A stretch of 64,000 nucleotides of DNA, from positions 124,001 to 188,000 of the forward strand of contig NZ_JAWDIR010000044.1 of the NCBI RefSeq assembly GCF_046156265.1. The letters run 5' to 3'. Origin of the DNA: CAMDHY01 sp046156265. Lineage in GTDB: Bacteria > Pseudomonadota > Alphaproteobacteria > Rhizobiales > Segnochrobactraceae. Under the pieces are notes generated by a model that ran no database searches, was not told the origin of the DNA, and worked only from the letters and a program-made list of their open reading frames with translations. Position numbers and translations under genes: made by a program. Shown piece by piece: positions 26,801-34,855 of this stretch (the stretch's first letter is position 1; each line of letters starts with the position of its first letter).

Positions 26801-27550
26801 GTGGCGAACGACCCGATCTCCCAGTTCGTTATCAAACCCATCGTCGACATCGACGTCGCTGGCGTTGATCTCTCTTTCACCAATTCCGCCCTGTTCATGG
26901 CGCTGACGGTCGGCTCCGTCGTCCTCTTCCTCGTGCTGTCCACCACCGGTCGCGGCCTCGTGCCCAATCGCTGGCAGTCGATGGCCGAGATGTCCTACGA
27001 GTTTGTCGCAAACACCTTGCGAAGCTCGTCAGGAACCGAGGGCATGCGGTTCTTCCCGCTCGTCTTTTCGCTGTTCATGTTCATCCTGTTCGCCAACCTG
27101 TGGGGCATGTTCCCCTACTTCTTCACGGTGACGAGCCACATCATCGTGACGTTCGCGCTGGCGATGCTGGTGATCCTGACGGTGGTGATCGTCGGCCTCG
27201 TGCGGCACGGCACCCACTTCTTCGGCATCTTCATCCCGAGCGGCGTGCCGATGGCGCTGATCCCGCTCGTCTCGCTGATCGAGATCATCTCCTTCCTGTC
27301 GCGGCCGATCAGCCTCTCCGTCCGTCTGTTCGCCAACATGCTCGCCGGCCACATCACGCTGAAGGTGTTCGCCGCCTTCATCGTCACCCTCGGCGGGCTC
27401 GGCATCGGCGGCTGGCTTGGCGCCGTGCTGCCGCTCGGCATGACGGTGGCGCTGACAGCGCTCGAGTTCCTCGTCGCCTTCCTGCAGGCCTACGTCTTCA
27501 CCGTGCTGACCTGCATGTACCTCAACGACGCGATCCACCCCGGCCACTGA
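26801..27550 (+). CDS. atpB: ATP synthase Fo subunit a
   Basis: Subunit a (249 aa) forms the proton half-channels beside the c-ring. Several membrane helices are evident. The essential arginine is in ISLSVRLFANMLAGH, and the last helix has ALEFLVAFLQAYVFTVLTCMYL. The start is GTG at 26801, preceded by an AGAGGGG ribosome-binding site. Confidence 0.97.
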   Translation: MANDPISQFVIKPIVDIDVAGVDLSFTNSALFMALTVGSVVLFLVLSTTGRGLVPNRWQSMAEMSYEFVANTLRSSSGTEGMRFFPLVFSLFMFILFANLWGMFPYFFTVTSHIIVTFALAMLVILTVVIVGLVRHGTHFFGIFIPSGVPMALIPLVSLIEIISFLSRPISLSVRLFANMLAGHITLKVFAAFIVTLGGLGIGGWLGAVLPLGMTVALTALEFLVAFLQAYVFTVLTCMYLNDAIHPGH

Positions 27551-27620
27551 GGCCAGGGCGGCGTCGCCCGTCCCGTTCGACACGTTCTCATCATCCCGCC
27601 TTTCACCAAGGAGCACACAC

Positions 27621-27845
27621 ATGGAAGCGGATGCGGCAAAGGCCATCGGCGCCGGTATCGCCTGTCTCGGCATGGGCGGCGCGGCCGTCGGCCTCGGTAA
27701 CATCTTCGGCAACTACCTCGCCGGCGCCCTGCGCAACCCGTCGGCCGCCGACGGCCAGTTCGGCCGCCTGATCTTCGGCTTCGCCGTGACCGAGGCGCTC
27801 GGCATCTTCTCGCTGCTCGTCGCCCTGATCCTGCTGTTCACCTGA
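27621..27845 (+). CDS. atpE: ATP synthase Fo subunit c
   Basis: A 74-aa hairpin membrane protein that forms the rotor ring. Helix 1 is glycine-rich (IGAGIACLGMGGAAVGLGNIFG), the loop has RNP and helix 2 has the proton-binding glutamate in GFAVTEALGIFSLLVALILLF. AAGGAG precedes the ATG at good spacing. Confidence 0.98.
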   Translation: MEADAAKAIGAGIACLGMGGAAVGLGNIFGNYLAGALRNPSAADGQFGRLIFGFAVTEALGIFSLLVALILLFT

Positions 27846-27858
27846 TCGCGTCGCGCCC

Positions 27859-27888
27859 GGCGGCGCCGGCCTTCGCGCCGGCACCGCC
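27859..27888 (+). other. Intercistronic hairpin after atpE
   Basis: A 12-bp stem (27859-27870 with 27877-27888, one C-A mismatch) and a 6-base loop, starting 14 bases past the atpE stop, with no T run. Placement suggests protection of the atpE 3' end or partial attenuation, which would raise c-subunit output over b and b'. The rest of the 219-base gap shows nothing else. Confidence 0.45.
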
Positions 27889-28064
27889 CGAGGACGACGC
27901 GACCGGTCGGCATCGCGCCCGAGACCGGGCGATGATGCGGATCGGTCGCCCGGTGCGCGCCGCGCTCCCGCTGTCCGCCCCCTCGGGGCGCGGTGGGGTC
28001 GCGGCCTGCGCTGTGCAGAGTGGCTTTGGCACGTCGGGACCCGGTGCCCGGACGGGAGAGGTCG

Positions 28065-28643
28065 ATGGCGACCGAAAGCGAAGTGATGCAGGAGTTGGCG
28101 ACCGACGTGGGAGGCGCCGCCGTGGAACACGCAGGTGATCACGCCGTCGTCTTCCCGCCGTTCGATACGACGACGTTCGCCTCGCAGCTGTTCTGGCTCG
28201 CGATCACCTTCGGGCTGCTCTACTACCTGATGGCCCGGGTGGTCGTGCCGCGCATCGGCGGCATCCTCGAGGACCGCAGCGACCGCATCGTCGGCGACCT
28301 CGCAGAGGCTTCACGCCTCAAGGAGGAGAGCGAGCGCGTCATCGAGACCTACGAGGCGGAGCTCGCCGAGGCCCGCCGCAAGGCGCAGGCCATCGCCGAG
28401 GAGCGCCGCGCCGCTGTGAACGCCGATCTGGCCGAGAAGCGCAAGGCGGCGGAGAGCGGTCTCGCCGGCAAGCTCGCCGAAGCGGAAGGGCGCATCCGCT
28501 CGATCCGTGACAAGGCACTGTCGGAAGTCGACGGCATCGCCACCGAAGCCGCCGAGGCGGTCGTGGCAAGGCTCGCGCCGGTGACGGTCGACACCGCCGA
28601 GGCGGCCGCTGCCGTCGCCCGCGTGAAGCGCCAGGAGGCCTGA
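28065..28643 (+). CDS. ATP synthase Fo subunit b'
   Basis: The second, diverged b-type stator subunit found in photosynthetic and other alphaproteobacteria. Length 192 aa with start 28065 (GGGAGAGG upstream). A hydrophilic N-terminus is followed by one membrane helix (LFWLAITFGLLYYLMARVVVPRI) and a long charged coiled coil that contacts F1. It is 2 bases upstream of atpF. Confidence 0.95.
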   Translation: MATESEVMQELATDVGGAAVEHAGDHAVVFPPFDTTTFASQLFWLAITFGLLYYLMARVVVPRIGGILEDRSDRIVGDLAEASRLKEESERVIETYEAELAEARRKAQAIAEERRAAVNADLAEKRKAAESGLAGKLAEAEGRIRSIRDKALSEVDGIATEAAEAVVARLAPVTVDTAEAAAAVARVKRQEA

Positions 28644-28645
28644 TC

Positions 28646-29125
28646 ATGGACGCGACATTCTGGGCGCTGGTCGGCCTCATCCTGTTCTTCGTGCTGATCG
28701 CCTACCTGAAGGTTCCGGCCAAGATCACGGCCGCCCTCGACAACCGCGCCGACCGCATCCGTCGCGAGCTGGAGGAGGCGCGTCGCCTGCGCGAGGAAGC
28801 GCAGGCCGTGCTCGCCGAGTACCAGCGCAAGCGCAAGGAAGCCGAGGCCGAGGCCGAGACGATCCTGTCGACCGCCAAGGTCGAGGCCGAGCGCATGACC
28901 ACCGACGCCCGCGCGGCGCTGGACGAGATGATCGCCCGGCGCACCGCCACCGCCGAGACGAAGATCGCCCAGGCCGAGGCCCAGGCCGTCGCCGAGGTGC
29001 GCGCCCGCGCCGCCGAGGTGGCGGTGGCCGCCGCCCGGGTCATCCTCGAGGACAAGGTGAAGGGCGACGTCGCCGGTCGCCTCCTCGACGAGGGCATCGC
29101 CACGGTGAAGGCCCGCCTCAACTGA
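28646..29125 (+). CDS. atpF: ATP synthase Fo subunit b
   Basis: A 159-aa stator subunit with an N-terminal membrane helix (FWALVGLILFFVLIAYLKV) and a charged coiled coil (ALDNRADRIRRELEEARRLREEAQAVLAEYQRKRKEAE). It pairs with b' to form a heterodimeric stalk. Last gene of the Fo operon; the F1 genes are not in the window, as usual for this group. Confidence 0.96.
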   Translation: MDATFWALVGLILFFVLIAYLKVPAKITAALDNRADRIRRELEEARRLREEAQAVLAEYQRKRKEAEAEAETILSTAKVEAERMTTDARAALDEMIARRTATAETKIAQAEAQAVAEVRARAAEVAVAAARVILEDKVKGDVAGRLLDEGIATVKARLN

Positions 29126-29166
29126 GGCCCCCGCGCCGCCCGCGCGGCGCGCCGGACAGATTTTGC

Positions 29167-29203
29167 GAAGGCCGCTCCGGCAACGGGGCGGCCTTCGTCG
29201 TTT
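29167..29203 (+). terminator. Intrinsic terminator of the atp operon
   Basis: A 12-bp stem (29167-29178 with 29185-29196, one G-T pair), GGCAAC loop and a following GTCGTTT. It lies 41 bases past atpF. The rest of the gap up to 29423 shows no gene. Confidence 0.8.
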
Positions 29204-29423
29204 CCGGCACCCTTCGGCGCGCGACGGGCCCACCGCCGACATCCCTCCACGCGCATTTTTCTGCGACTCCGCGGAATAAGCCGGCCCCCCTCGCGTTCTT
29301 CCCCTGTGCGCCCCGAGACGGCGCCGGCCCGCCCTTCGGCGACCGGTCTGAGCCTCGCGGCGACGGTCGATGTCGTGGGGTGACCGGCGCCGAGGCGCCG
29401 GGTCCGGAAATCAGGAGACGCAG

Positions 29424-29990
29424 ATGTCGAAGTTCATGTCCGCCGCGGTTTTCGCCGCCTTAGCCGTGCCGATGGCGCTCGCCGCCGCCACGCCCACCAG
29501 CGCCGAGGAGCGGATCTGCCGCTCGTCGCTCGGCAAGGTGACGGTCGACAATCTGAAGGTGCCCTCGAAGGCCACCTGCAAGCTCGACGGCACCCGCGTG
29601 AAGGGGTCGATCGTCGTCGAGACCGGCGCCACCCTGGTCGCCGCGCGGGTGGTGGTGATCGGCAACGTCCAGGCCGAGGGCGCCAAGGCGGTGACGGTGC
29701 GCCGCGCCTCGCGCGTCGGCGGCTCGGTGCAGGTGAAGCAGGGCGGCGCCGCGATGGTCGAATCGAGCACGGTCGACGGCTCGATCCAGCTCGAGCAGAA
29801 CAAGGGCGCGATGAAGGTCGTCGGCAACACCGTCGGCGCCGACGTGCAGGCCTTTCAGAACACCGGCGGCGTCACCGTCGAGGCGAACGTCGTCGACGGC
29901 AACCTGCAGTGCAAGGAGAACGCACCGGCCCCGGTCGGCGGCGGCAACACCGTGCAGGGCAACAAGGAAGACCAGTGCCGCAAGCTGTAA
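29424..29990 (+). CDS. Secreted beta-solenoid repeat protein, function unknown
   Basis: A 188-aa protein with a signal peptide ending near TSAEE. From about residue 58 the sequence repeats with a period of 20-21 residues around the core V-x-GS(I/V)Q(V/L): VKGSIVVE, IGNVQAE, VGGSVQVK, VDGSIQLE, VGADVQAF, VDGNLQCK, VQGN. This pattern fits a short right-handed beta-helix. Cysteines sit only at the two ends (C32, C52, then in LQCKEN and DQC), suggesting disulfide caps. AGGAG at 29413-29417 supports the start. No named family is recognised with certainty; it is probably periplasmic or extracellular. Confidence 0.75.
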   Translation: MSKFMSAAVFAALAVPMALAAATPTSAEERICRSSLGKVTVDNLKVPSKATCKLDGTRVKGSIVVETGATLVAARVVVIGNVQAEGAKAVTVRRASRVGGSVQVKQGGAAMVESSTVDGSIQLEQNKGAMKVVGNTVGADVQAFQNTGGVTVEANVVDGNLQCKENAPAPVGGGNTVQGNKEDQCRKL

Positions 29991-30031
29991 CGCGCAACCC
30001 GGCCTGGACAACCGGCCGGCGGACGACGGAA

Positions 30032-30059
30032 CGGGCTGCGGGTGACCGCGGCCCGCTTT
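30032..30059. terminator. Terminator between the repeat protein and rnhB
   Basis: A 10-bp stem (30032-30041 with 30046-30055, one T-G pair), GTGA loop and CTTT after it, lying between two convergent genes; it may serve both. Confidence 0.6.
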
Positions 30060-30063
30060 CGCA

Positions 30064-30714
30064 TCAGCCGAGCGCGAGCCGCGCCCGCACCGGCTCGAAC
30101 GAGCGGCGGTGATGGATGCAGACGCCGAGCTCCGCGAGGGCGGCGGCGTGTTCGGCGGTGCCGTAGCCCTTGTGGCGCTCGAAGCCGTAGCCGGGCACGG
30201 AGCCGGCGAGCGCCGTCATCAGCCGGTCGCGCGTCACCTTGGCGACGATCGAGGCAGCCGCGATCGAAGGCGAGCGGGCGTCGCCGCGGACCAGCGCGCG
30301 GCCCTCGCAGGAGAGCCCCGGCGGCACGTCGCGCCCGTCGACCAGCGCGCCCGCCGGCCGGTCGGACAAGCCCGCGACGGCGCGTGCCATCGCCCACAGC
30401 GTCGCGCCGCGGATATTCATGGCGTCGATGCGGCCGGGCGAGGCGAGCACCACCGAGACGTCCGCCACGTCGAGGATCGCGGAAAACAGCCGCTCGCGCG
30501 CCTCCGCCGTCAGAACCTTGGAATCGCCGAGCCCCTCCGGCGGCCGCTTGCCGTGGAAGACCACGGCCGCCACCACCACCGGCCCGGCCCAGGGCCCGCG
30601 TCCGGCCTCGTCGACCCCGCAGACCGGTCCGCCGAACGCCTTGCGCGCCGCCCGGTCGAGGGCGGGGTCGGGCACGTCCGGCACGAGGTCGGGGAAGAGC
30701 GGCAACGCGTTCAT
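30064..30714 (-). CDS. rnhB: Ribonuclease HII
   Basis: RNase HII removes single ribonucleotides and RNA from DNA hybrids. Length 216 aa. Signature CGVDEAGRGPWAGPVVVAAV carries the first D and E; DSKVLT, the AAASIVAKVTRDR block and a C-terminal HKGYGTAEHAAAL follow. A 30-residue leader precedes the core, as in related alphaproteobacterial proteins. Confidence 0.96.
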   Translation of the reverse strand: MNALPLFPDLVPDVPDPALDRAARKAFGGPVCGVDEAGRGPWAGPVVVAAVVFHGKRPPEGLGDSKVLTAEARERLFSAILDVADVSVVLASPGRIDAMNIRGATLWAMARAVAGLSDRPAGALVDGRDVPPGLSCEGRALVRGDARSPSIAAASIVAKVTRDRLMTALAGSVPGYGFERHKGYGTAEHAAALAELGVCIHHRRSFEPVRARLALG

Positions 30715-30817
30715 GGGCGGGCAGGGTGGCGGGGCCGGGGATGATTCGCAACGCGGCCTTCCGCGCCGTCCCCGCTGTTCAGGGGGGCGTCAGTCGCCGC
30801 GGGCTGAAGCAATGCCT

Positions 30818-31261
30818 CTACGGCCGCTGATATTTGATGAACGGCGTCAGCTTGCCGACGTGGTCGTAGAGGCGGCGGCCCTTCTCGTTGAAGTGCTGCG
30901 TCATCCAGTAGGTCGCTTCGGCGCCGGCCGCGTCGGCGGCGGCATAGGTCGCCTCGATCAGCGCCTTGCCGACCCCGCCGCCGCGCACGTCGGAGGCGAC
31001 GAACAGGTCCTCCAGATAGCAGTAGGGCCCGATCGCCCAGGTGGAACGATGGAACAGGTAGTGCGCGAAGCCGACGAGCCGCCCGTCCGCATCGACCGCC
31101 ACCAGCCCGTGCGGGTCCACCGCCGGATCGATGAGCCGCCGCCACGTCTCCTCGGTGATGTGCGGGGGAAGGTCCTCCTCGTAGAAGACGAGATAGCCCG
31201 CCCACAACGGGTCCCACCCGGTGCGGTCGGAAGCGGCGATCGGGCGGATTGTGAGGGACAT
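30818..31261 (-). CDS. GNAT-family N-acetyltransferase
   Basis: A 147-aa acetyltransferase. The acetyl-CoA pyrophosphate loop is RGGGVGKALIEA, preceded by CYLEDLFVASDV, with a C-terminal FNEKGRRLYDHVGKLTPFIKYQRP. The pattern (PLWAGYLVFY near the start, YLEDLFV) resembles the diamine/thialysine acetyltransferase-like group, but the acceptor cannot be stated. Start 31261 (MSLTIRPI) is used rather than an ATG six codons upstream. Confidence 0.88.
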   Translation of the reverse strand: MSLTIRPIAASDRTGWDPLWAGYLVFYEEDLPPHITEETWRRLIDPAVDPHGLVAVDADGRLVGFAHYLFHRSTWAIGPYCYLEDLFVASDVRGGGVGKALIEATYAAADAAGAEATYWMTQHFNEKGRRLYDHVGKLTPFIKYQRP

Positions 31262-31275
31262 GGGGTCTCCCGGGG

Positions 31276-32141
31276 TCAACGATCCGTCTTCGCCGCGAAT
31301 GCCTTGAACGCCTCGGCATAGTCCGGGTGCCAGCGCGACAGGGGCGGGCGGTTCTCGACGATGTCGCCGGCGGCCCAGAGGATGCGGCGTTCGTCGAGGG
31401 CGCGCGGCACGTCGTTGTCGGGGCAGAGGATGTAGAAGTCGCCGGCGGCGAGGCGCTCCAGCATGAAGTCGGCGGTCTCGTCGGCCGTCCAGGCGCCCGC
31501 CGGCTTCTCGGTGCGGCCGCCGGCCGTCAGCCCCGTCCAGACGAAGCCGGGGATGAGGAGGTGGGCTGAGAGCCGTGACCCGTCCGTGTTGCGCAGGGTG
31601 TGCTGCAGCGCCTCGCTGAAGGCCTTCACCCCCGCCTTCGAGACGTTGTAGGCCGGGTCGCCCGGCGGCGTGGTGATGCCCTGCTTCGAGCCGGTGTTGA
31701 TGACGAGCCCCGGCCGGCCGCGGGCGATCATGCCGGGCACGAACACCTGGGAGCCGTGCACGACGCCCCAGAGGTTGACCGCGAGCACCCGCTCCCAGTT
31801 CTCCAGCGGCCCGAGGATGTCGCTGCCCGGCTGGATGCCGGCGTTATGCCGGCGTTGTTCATGAGCACGTCGGTGCCGCCGAAGCGGGCGGTGACCGCCG
31901 CCTCCAGCGCCGCCAGCGCGGCGCGGTCGGAGACGTCGGTCTCCATCGTCATCACCGCCGCGGCATCGCCGGCGGCCTCCGTCAGCACGGTGGCCGCCTC
32001 CGCCAGCTTTGCTGCGCCGAGGTCGGCGATGCAGACCTTCATCCCCAGGCGGGCGAAGCGGGCGGCGCTCGCGAGCCCGATGCCCGCCGCGCCACCCGTG
32101 ACGACGGCGACGGCGCCTGGAACGAGGGCGGGGTGGGACAT
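31276..32141 (-). pseudogene. Short-chain dehydrogenase/reductase broken by an 11-bp tandem duplication
   Basis: Two overlapping frames together make one full SDR. The 5' frame (start 32141, MSHPALVPGAVAVVTGGAAGIGLASAARFA) has the NAD(P) motif TGGAAGIG and ends after VLMNNAGI; the 3' frame continues in another phase with LENWERVLAVNLWGVVHG, the catalytic YNVSKAG and IPGFVWTG. At the junction an 11-bp unit is present twice in tandem (31835-31856). Removing one copy gives LMNNAGIQPGSDILGPLENWERV, a normal SDR sequence in one frame. So the break is recent, or a sequencing artefact. AAGGAGG precedes the start. Original substrate unknown. Confidence 0.9.
31835..31856. repeat. 11-bp perfect tandem duplication
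   Basis: ATGCCGGCGTT occurs twice head to tail (31835-31845 and 31846-31856). It shifts the reading frame of the SDR gene by +2 just after the NNAGI motif. Confidence 0.95.
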
Positions 32142-32215
32142 GAGGGCCTCCTTCAAGACGCCGCGGGGCAGCTCCAGCCGGCGTGCCCCTTCGCGGCGCT
32201 CGCGGGTCACCCCGA

Positions 32216-32251
32216 GGGGCCGCGAAGCCAGGGCACCGGCTTCACGGCCCC
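32216..32251 (-). terminator. Hairpin at the 3' end of the carboxylase gene
   Basis: A 14-bp stem (32216-32229 with 32238-32251, one C-A mismatch) with an 8-base loop that touches the stop codon of the carboxylase gene. It lacks a T run on either strand; it may act as a weak terminator or transcript stabiliser before the SDR gene. Confidence 0.4.
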
Positions 32252-33783
32252 TAGAGCGGGATGTTGTCGTGCTTCTTCCAGGGGTTCTCGAGGTGCTTGT
32301 TGCGCAGCATGCGCAGGCCCCGGCAGACGCGGCGGCGCGTCGAGTGGGGCATGATCACCTCGTCGATGTAGCCGCGCTCGGCCGCCACGAACGGGTTGGC
32401 GAACCGCGTCTCGTATTCCTTGGTGCGCGCCGCGATCTTGGCGGGATCGCCGAGCTCGGACCGGTAGAGGATCTCGACCGCGCCCTTCGCCCCCATCACG
32501 GCGATCTCGGCCGTCGGCCAGGCATAGTTGAGGTCGCCGCGCAGGTGCTTCGAGGCCATCACGTCGTAGGCGCCGCCGTAGGCCTTGCGGGTGATGATCG
32601 TCACCTTCGGCACGGTGGCCTCGGCATAGGCGAACAGCAGCTTCGCGCCGTGCTTGATCAGGCCGCCATATTCCTGCGCCGTGCCCGGCAGGAAGCCCGG
32701 CACGTCGACGAAGGTGATCAGCGGGATGCCGAAGCAATCACAGAAGCGGACGAACCGCGCCGCCTTGCGGGAGGCGTCACTGTCGAGCACGCCGGCGAGA
32801 ACCATCGGCTGGTTGGCGACGATGCCGACGGTGCGTCCCTCCATCCGGCCGAAGCCGACGACGATGTTGCGGGCGTAGGCCTCCTGGATCTCGAAGAAGT
32901 CGCCCTCGTCGACCGTCTTCAGGATCAGCTCCTTGATGTCGTAGGGCTTGTTCGGGTTGTCGGGGATCAGCGTGTCGAGCGACAGGTCGACCCGGTCCGG
33001 CTCGTCGTAGACCGAGAGCTCCGGCACGTCGGCCTGGTTGTTGGCGGGCAGGAAGTCGATCAGGCGCCGCATCTCGAGGAGCGCGGTCACGTCGTCGTCG
33101 TAGCCGCCATCGGCGATCGACGACTTCGTCGTGTGGACCGAGGCGCCGCCGAGCTCTTCCGCCGTCACCGTCTCGTTGGTGACGGTCTTCACCACGTCCG
33201 GCCCTGTGACGAACATGTAGCTCGTGTCGCGCACCATGAAGATGAAGTCGGTCATCGCCGGCGAATAGACGTCGCCGCCGGCGCACGGCCCCATGATGAC
33301 GGAGATCTGCGGGATGACGCCCGACGCCAGCACGTTCCGCTGGAACACCTCGCCGTAGCCGCCGAGCGCCGCGACGCCCTCCTGGATGCGGGCGCCGCCG
33401 GCGTCGAACAGGCCGATGATCGGCGCGCGGTTCCTGAGCGCCATGTCCTGGACCTTCAGGATCTTCTGGGCGTGCGTCTCCGACAGCGAGCCGCCGAACA
33501 CCGTGAAGTCCTTGGCGAACAGGTAGACCGTGCGGCCGTTGACGGTGCCCCAGCCGGTGACGACGCCGTCGCCGGGATACTTCGTCTCGCCCATGCCGAA
33601 GTCGGTGGCGCGGTGCTCGACGAACATGTCGAACTCCTCGAAGGAGCCCTCGTCGAGCAGCACCTCGATGCGCTCGCGCGCCGTCAGCTTGCCGCGCGCG
33701 TGCTGCGCGTCGATGCGCTTGGTGCCGCCGCCGAGCCGGGCCACCGCCCGCCGCTGCTCGAGCTCCTCGAGGATATCGCGCAT
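32251..33783 (-). CDS. pccB: Acyl-CoA carboxylase beta subunit (propionyl-CoA carboxylase type)
   Basis: The carboxyltransferase beta subunit moves CO2 from biotin to an acyl-CoA, most likely propionyl-CoA, giving methylmalonyl-CoA. The start at 33783 gives 510 aa, standard for PccB, with GGAGGGGG upstream. Seen are RIEVLLDEGSFEE, the acyl-CoA oxyanion region FDAGGARIQEGVAALGGYGEVF, GPCAGGDVYSPAMTDF, FVDVPGFLPGTAQE and the final RRRVCRGLRMLRNKHLENPWKKHDNIPL, typical of PccB. The biotin-bearing alpha subunit is not in this window. Confidence 0.95.
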   Translation of the reverse strand: MRDILEELEQRRAVARLGGGTKRIDAQHARGKLTARERIEVLLDEGSFEEFDMFVEHRATDFGMGETKYPGDGVVTGWGTVNGRTVYLFAKDFTVFGGSLSETHAQKILKVQDMALRNRAPIIGLFDAGGARIQEGVAALGGYGEVFQRNVLASGVIPQISVIMGPCAGGDVYSPAMTDFIFMVRDTSYMFVTGPDVVKTVTNETVTAEELGGASVHTTKSSIADGGYDDDVTALLEMRRLIDFLPANNQADVPELSVYDEPDRVDLSLDTLIPDNPNKPYDIKELILKTVDEGDFFEIQEAYARNIVVGFGRMEGRTVGIVANQPMVLAGVLDSDASRKAARFVRFCDCFGIPLITFVDVPGFLPGTAQEYGGLIKHGAKLLFAYAEATVPKVTIITRKAYGGAYDVMASKHLRGDLNYAWPTAEIAVMGAKGAVEILYRSELGDPAKIAARTKEYETRFANPFVAAERGYIDEVIMPHSTRRRVCRGLRMLRNKHLENPWKKHDNIPL

Positions 33784-33934
33784 GCCCCCTCCGTCCCGCC
33801 CTGCCGTTCGTGTTGCCGGCTCATAGCATGGCCGCGGGAGCGTCGCACCTGATCGAAAGGCGAGGGGGCGGGGAGGCCTGGCAGGCCGGCCGGTCCCAAG
33901 CCCCGAGAGGTGGGGCGGTGCAAACCCTTGATGA

Positions 33935-34050
33935 GTCATTCCCGGCCTTGTGCCGGGAACCCATCCCTCTCGGCGGACGCATCGCCCTCGATCCGCCGAC
34001 CGGCCACCCGGAGCGGGCGAATGGGTTCCCGGCACAAGGCCGGGAATGAC
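33935..34050. repeat. REP-like 30-bp perfect inverted repeat
   Basis: Arms 33935-33964 and 34021-34050 are exact 30-base reverse complements (GTCATTCCCGGCCTTGTGCC... and its partner), with a 56-base spacer that itself can pair in part. The TCATTCCCGGCCTTG...CCGGGAA type is a common intergenic repeat in Hyphomicrobiales. The whole 345-base gap between the carboxylase and the sulfotransferase contains no gene. Confidence 0.85.
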
Positions 34051-34128
34051 TACGGAGAGGGGGTGCGGGGGAGAGGTGAGCGGGGCCTGTGAGCGCCCCG
34101 ATCGTGGCACCGGACGCGCGTCGCCCCC

Positions 34129-34812
34129 TCAGAAATCGTACCCGAACGCCTCGATCTCCCGCGCGTAGCGCTTCTCGATCACCGCCCGCGTCTCCGCGTC
34201 GTAAAGCTCGCGGTAGGGGCGGTGGTCGCGGCGGTAGTTCGACTTCGCCGAGGGCAGCGCCGGCAGGTCGACGCCGAGGCGTGCGGACAGCTTGCCGTAG
34301 TCCTCCGACAGCGTCTCGGTGTGCAGCATCACGTCGGCGACGATCTTGTCGTCGATCGTGTAGATCGACCAGTTGTTGATCTTCTTGCGGTCGTCGTTCA
34401 GCACATAGTCGCGGAAGCTCGGCCGCGTGTTGGGGTCGCGGTTGCGCCAGAAATAGTGCGAGACCTCGCGGTCCCAGGGGTTCCGCTCGATCGAGATCTT
34501 GACGTAGTCGCGCCAGACGGCTGCCGGCACCATGCGCTTCACCTGCTCGCCGCGCATGTGGTTGAAGAACTTCACCCCCGCCTCGGCCCGGCTGCGGCCG
34601 ATCGCCATCAGCGCGTAGGCGGTGAGCGGCCAGCGCTTCATCGGCAGGTTCTGGTTCTGCGGCGGCGGGCCGACGCGCAGCTTCTCGTCGTGGCCGACCG
34701 GGGTGATGACGTCGTCCGGCCCGCAGACGCCGCCGAGGCCGAGCTCGATGCTGGTCGAGCCGGTCTTCCAGGTCTTCAGGAAGATGAAGCGGTGGCGGTG
34801 GCAGAGGATCAT
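34129..34812 (-). CDS. Sulfotransferase family 2-like protein, copy 1
   Basis: A 227-aa protein that would transfer sulfate from PAPS to a hydroxyl, probably on a glycan or polysaccharide. The 5'-phosphosulfate loop is FIFLKTWKTGSTS (9-21) and the 3'-phosphate motif is ERNPWDREVSHYFW (109-122), both as in the Sulfotransfer_2 group. No signal peptide or membrane segment is seen, so it acts in the cytoplasm. It ends 43 bases after its paralogue. Neighbouring sulfate-activation genes are absent. Confidence 0.82.
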   Translation of the reverse strand: MILCHRHRFIFLKTWKTGSTSIELGLGGVCGPDDVITPVGHDEKLRVGPPPQNQNLPMKRWPLTAYALMAIGRSRAEAGVKFFNHMRGEQVKRMVPAAVWRDYVKISIERNPWDREVSHYFWRNRDPNTRPSFRDYVLNDDRKKINNWSIYTIDDKIVADVMLHTETLSEDYGKLSARLGVDLPALPSAKSNYRRDHRPYRELYDAETRAVIEKRYAREIEAFGYDF

Positions 34813-34855
34813 CGGGAAGGGCGCGTCCAGAGGCGGGAATCGGTCGGCGGAAGCA

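Noticed and set aside
33784..34110. N-terminal extension of the acyl-CoA carboxylase into the upstream gap
   Set aside because: The extension translates a REP-like repeat (VIPGLVPGTH ... WVPGTRPGMT), a well-known false coding stretch; the start at 33783 has a good ribosome-binding site and matches the family.
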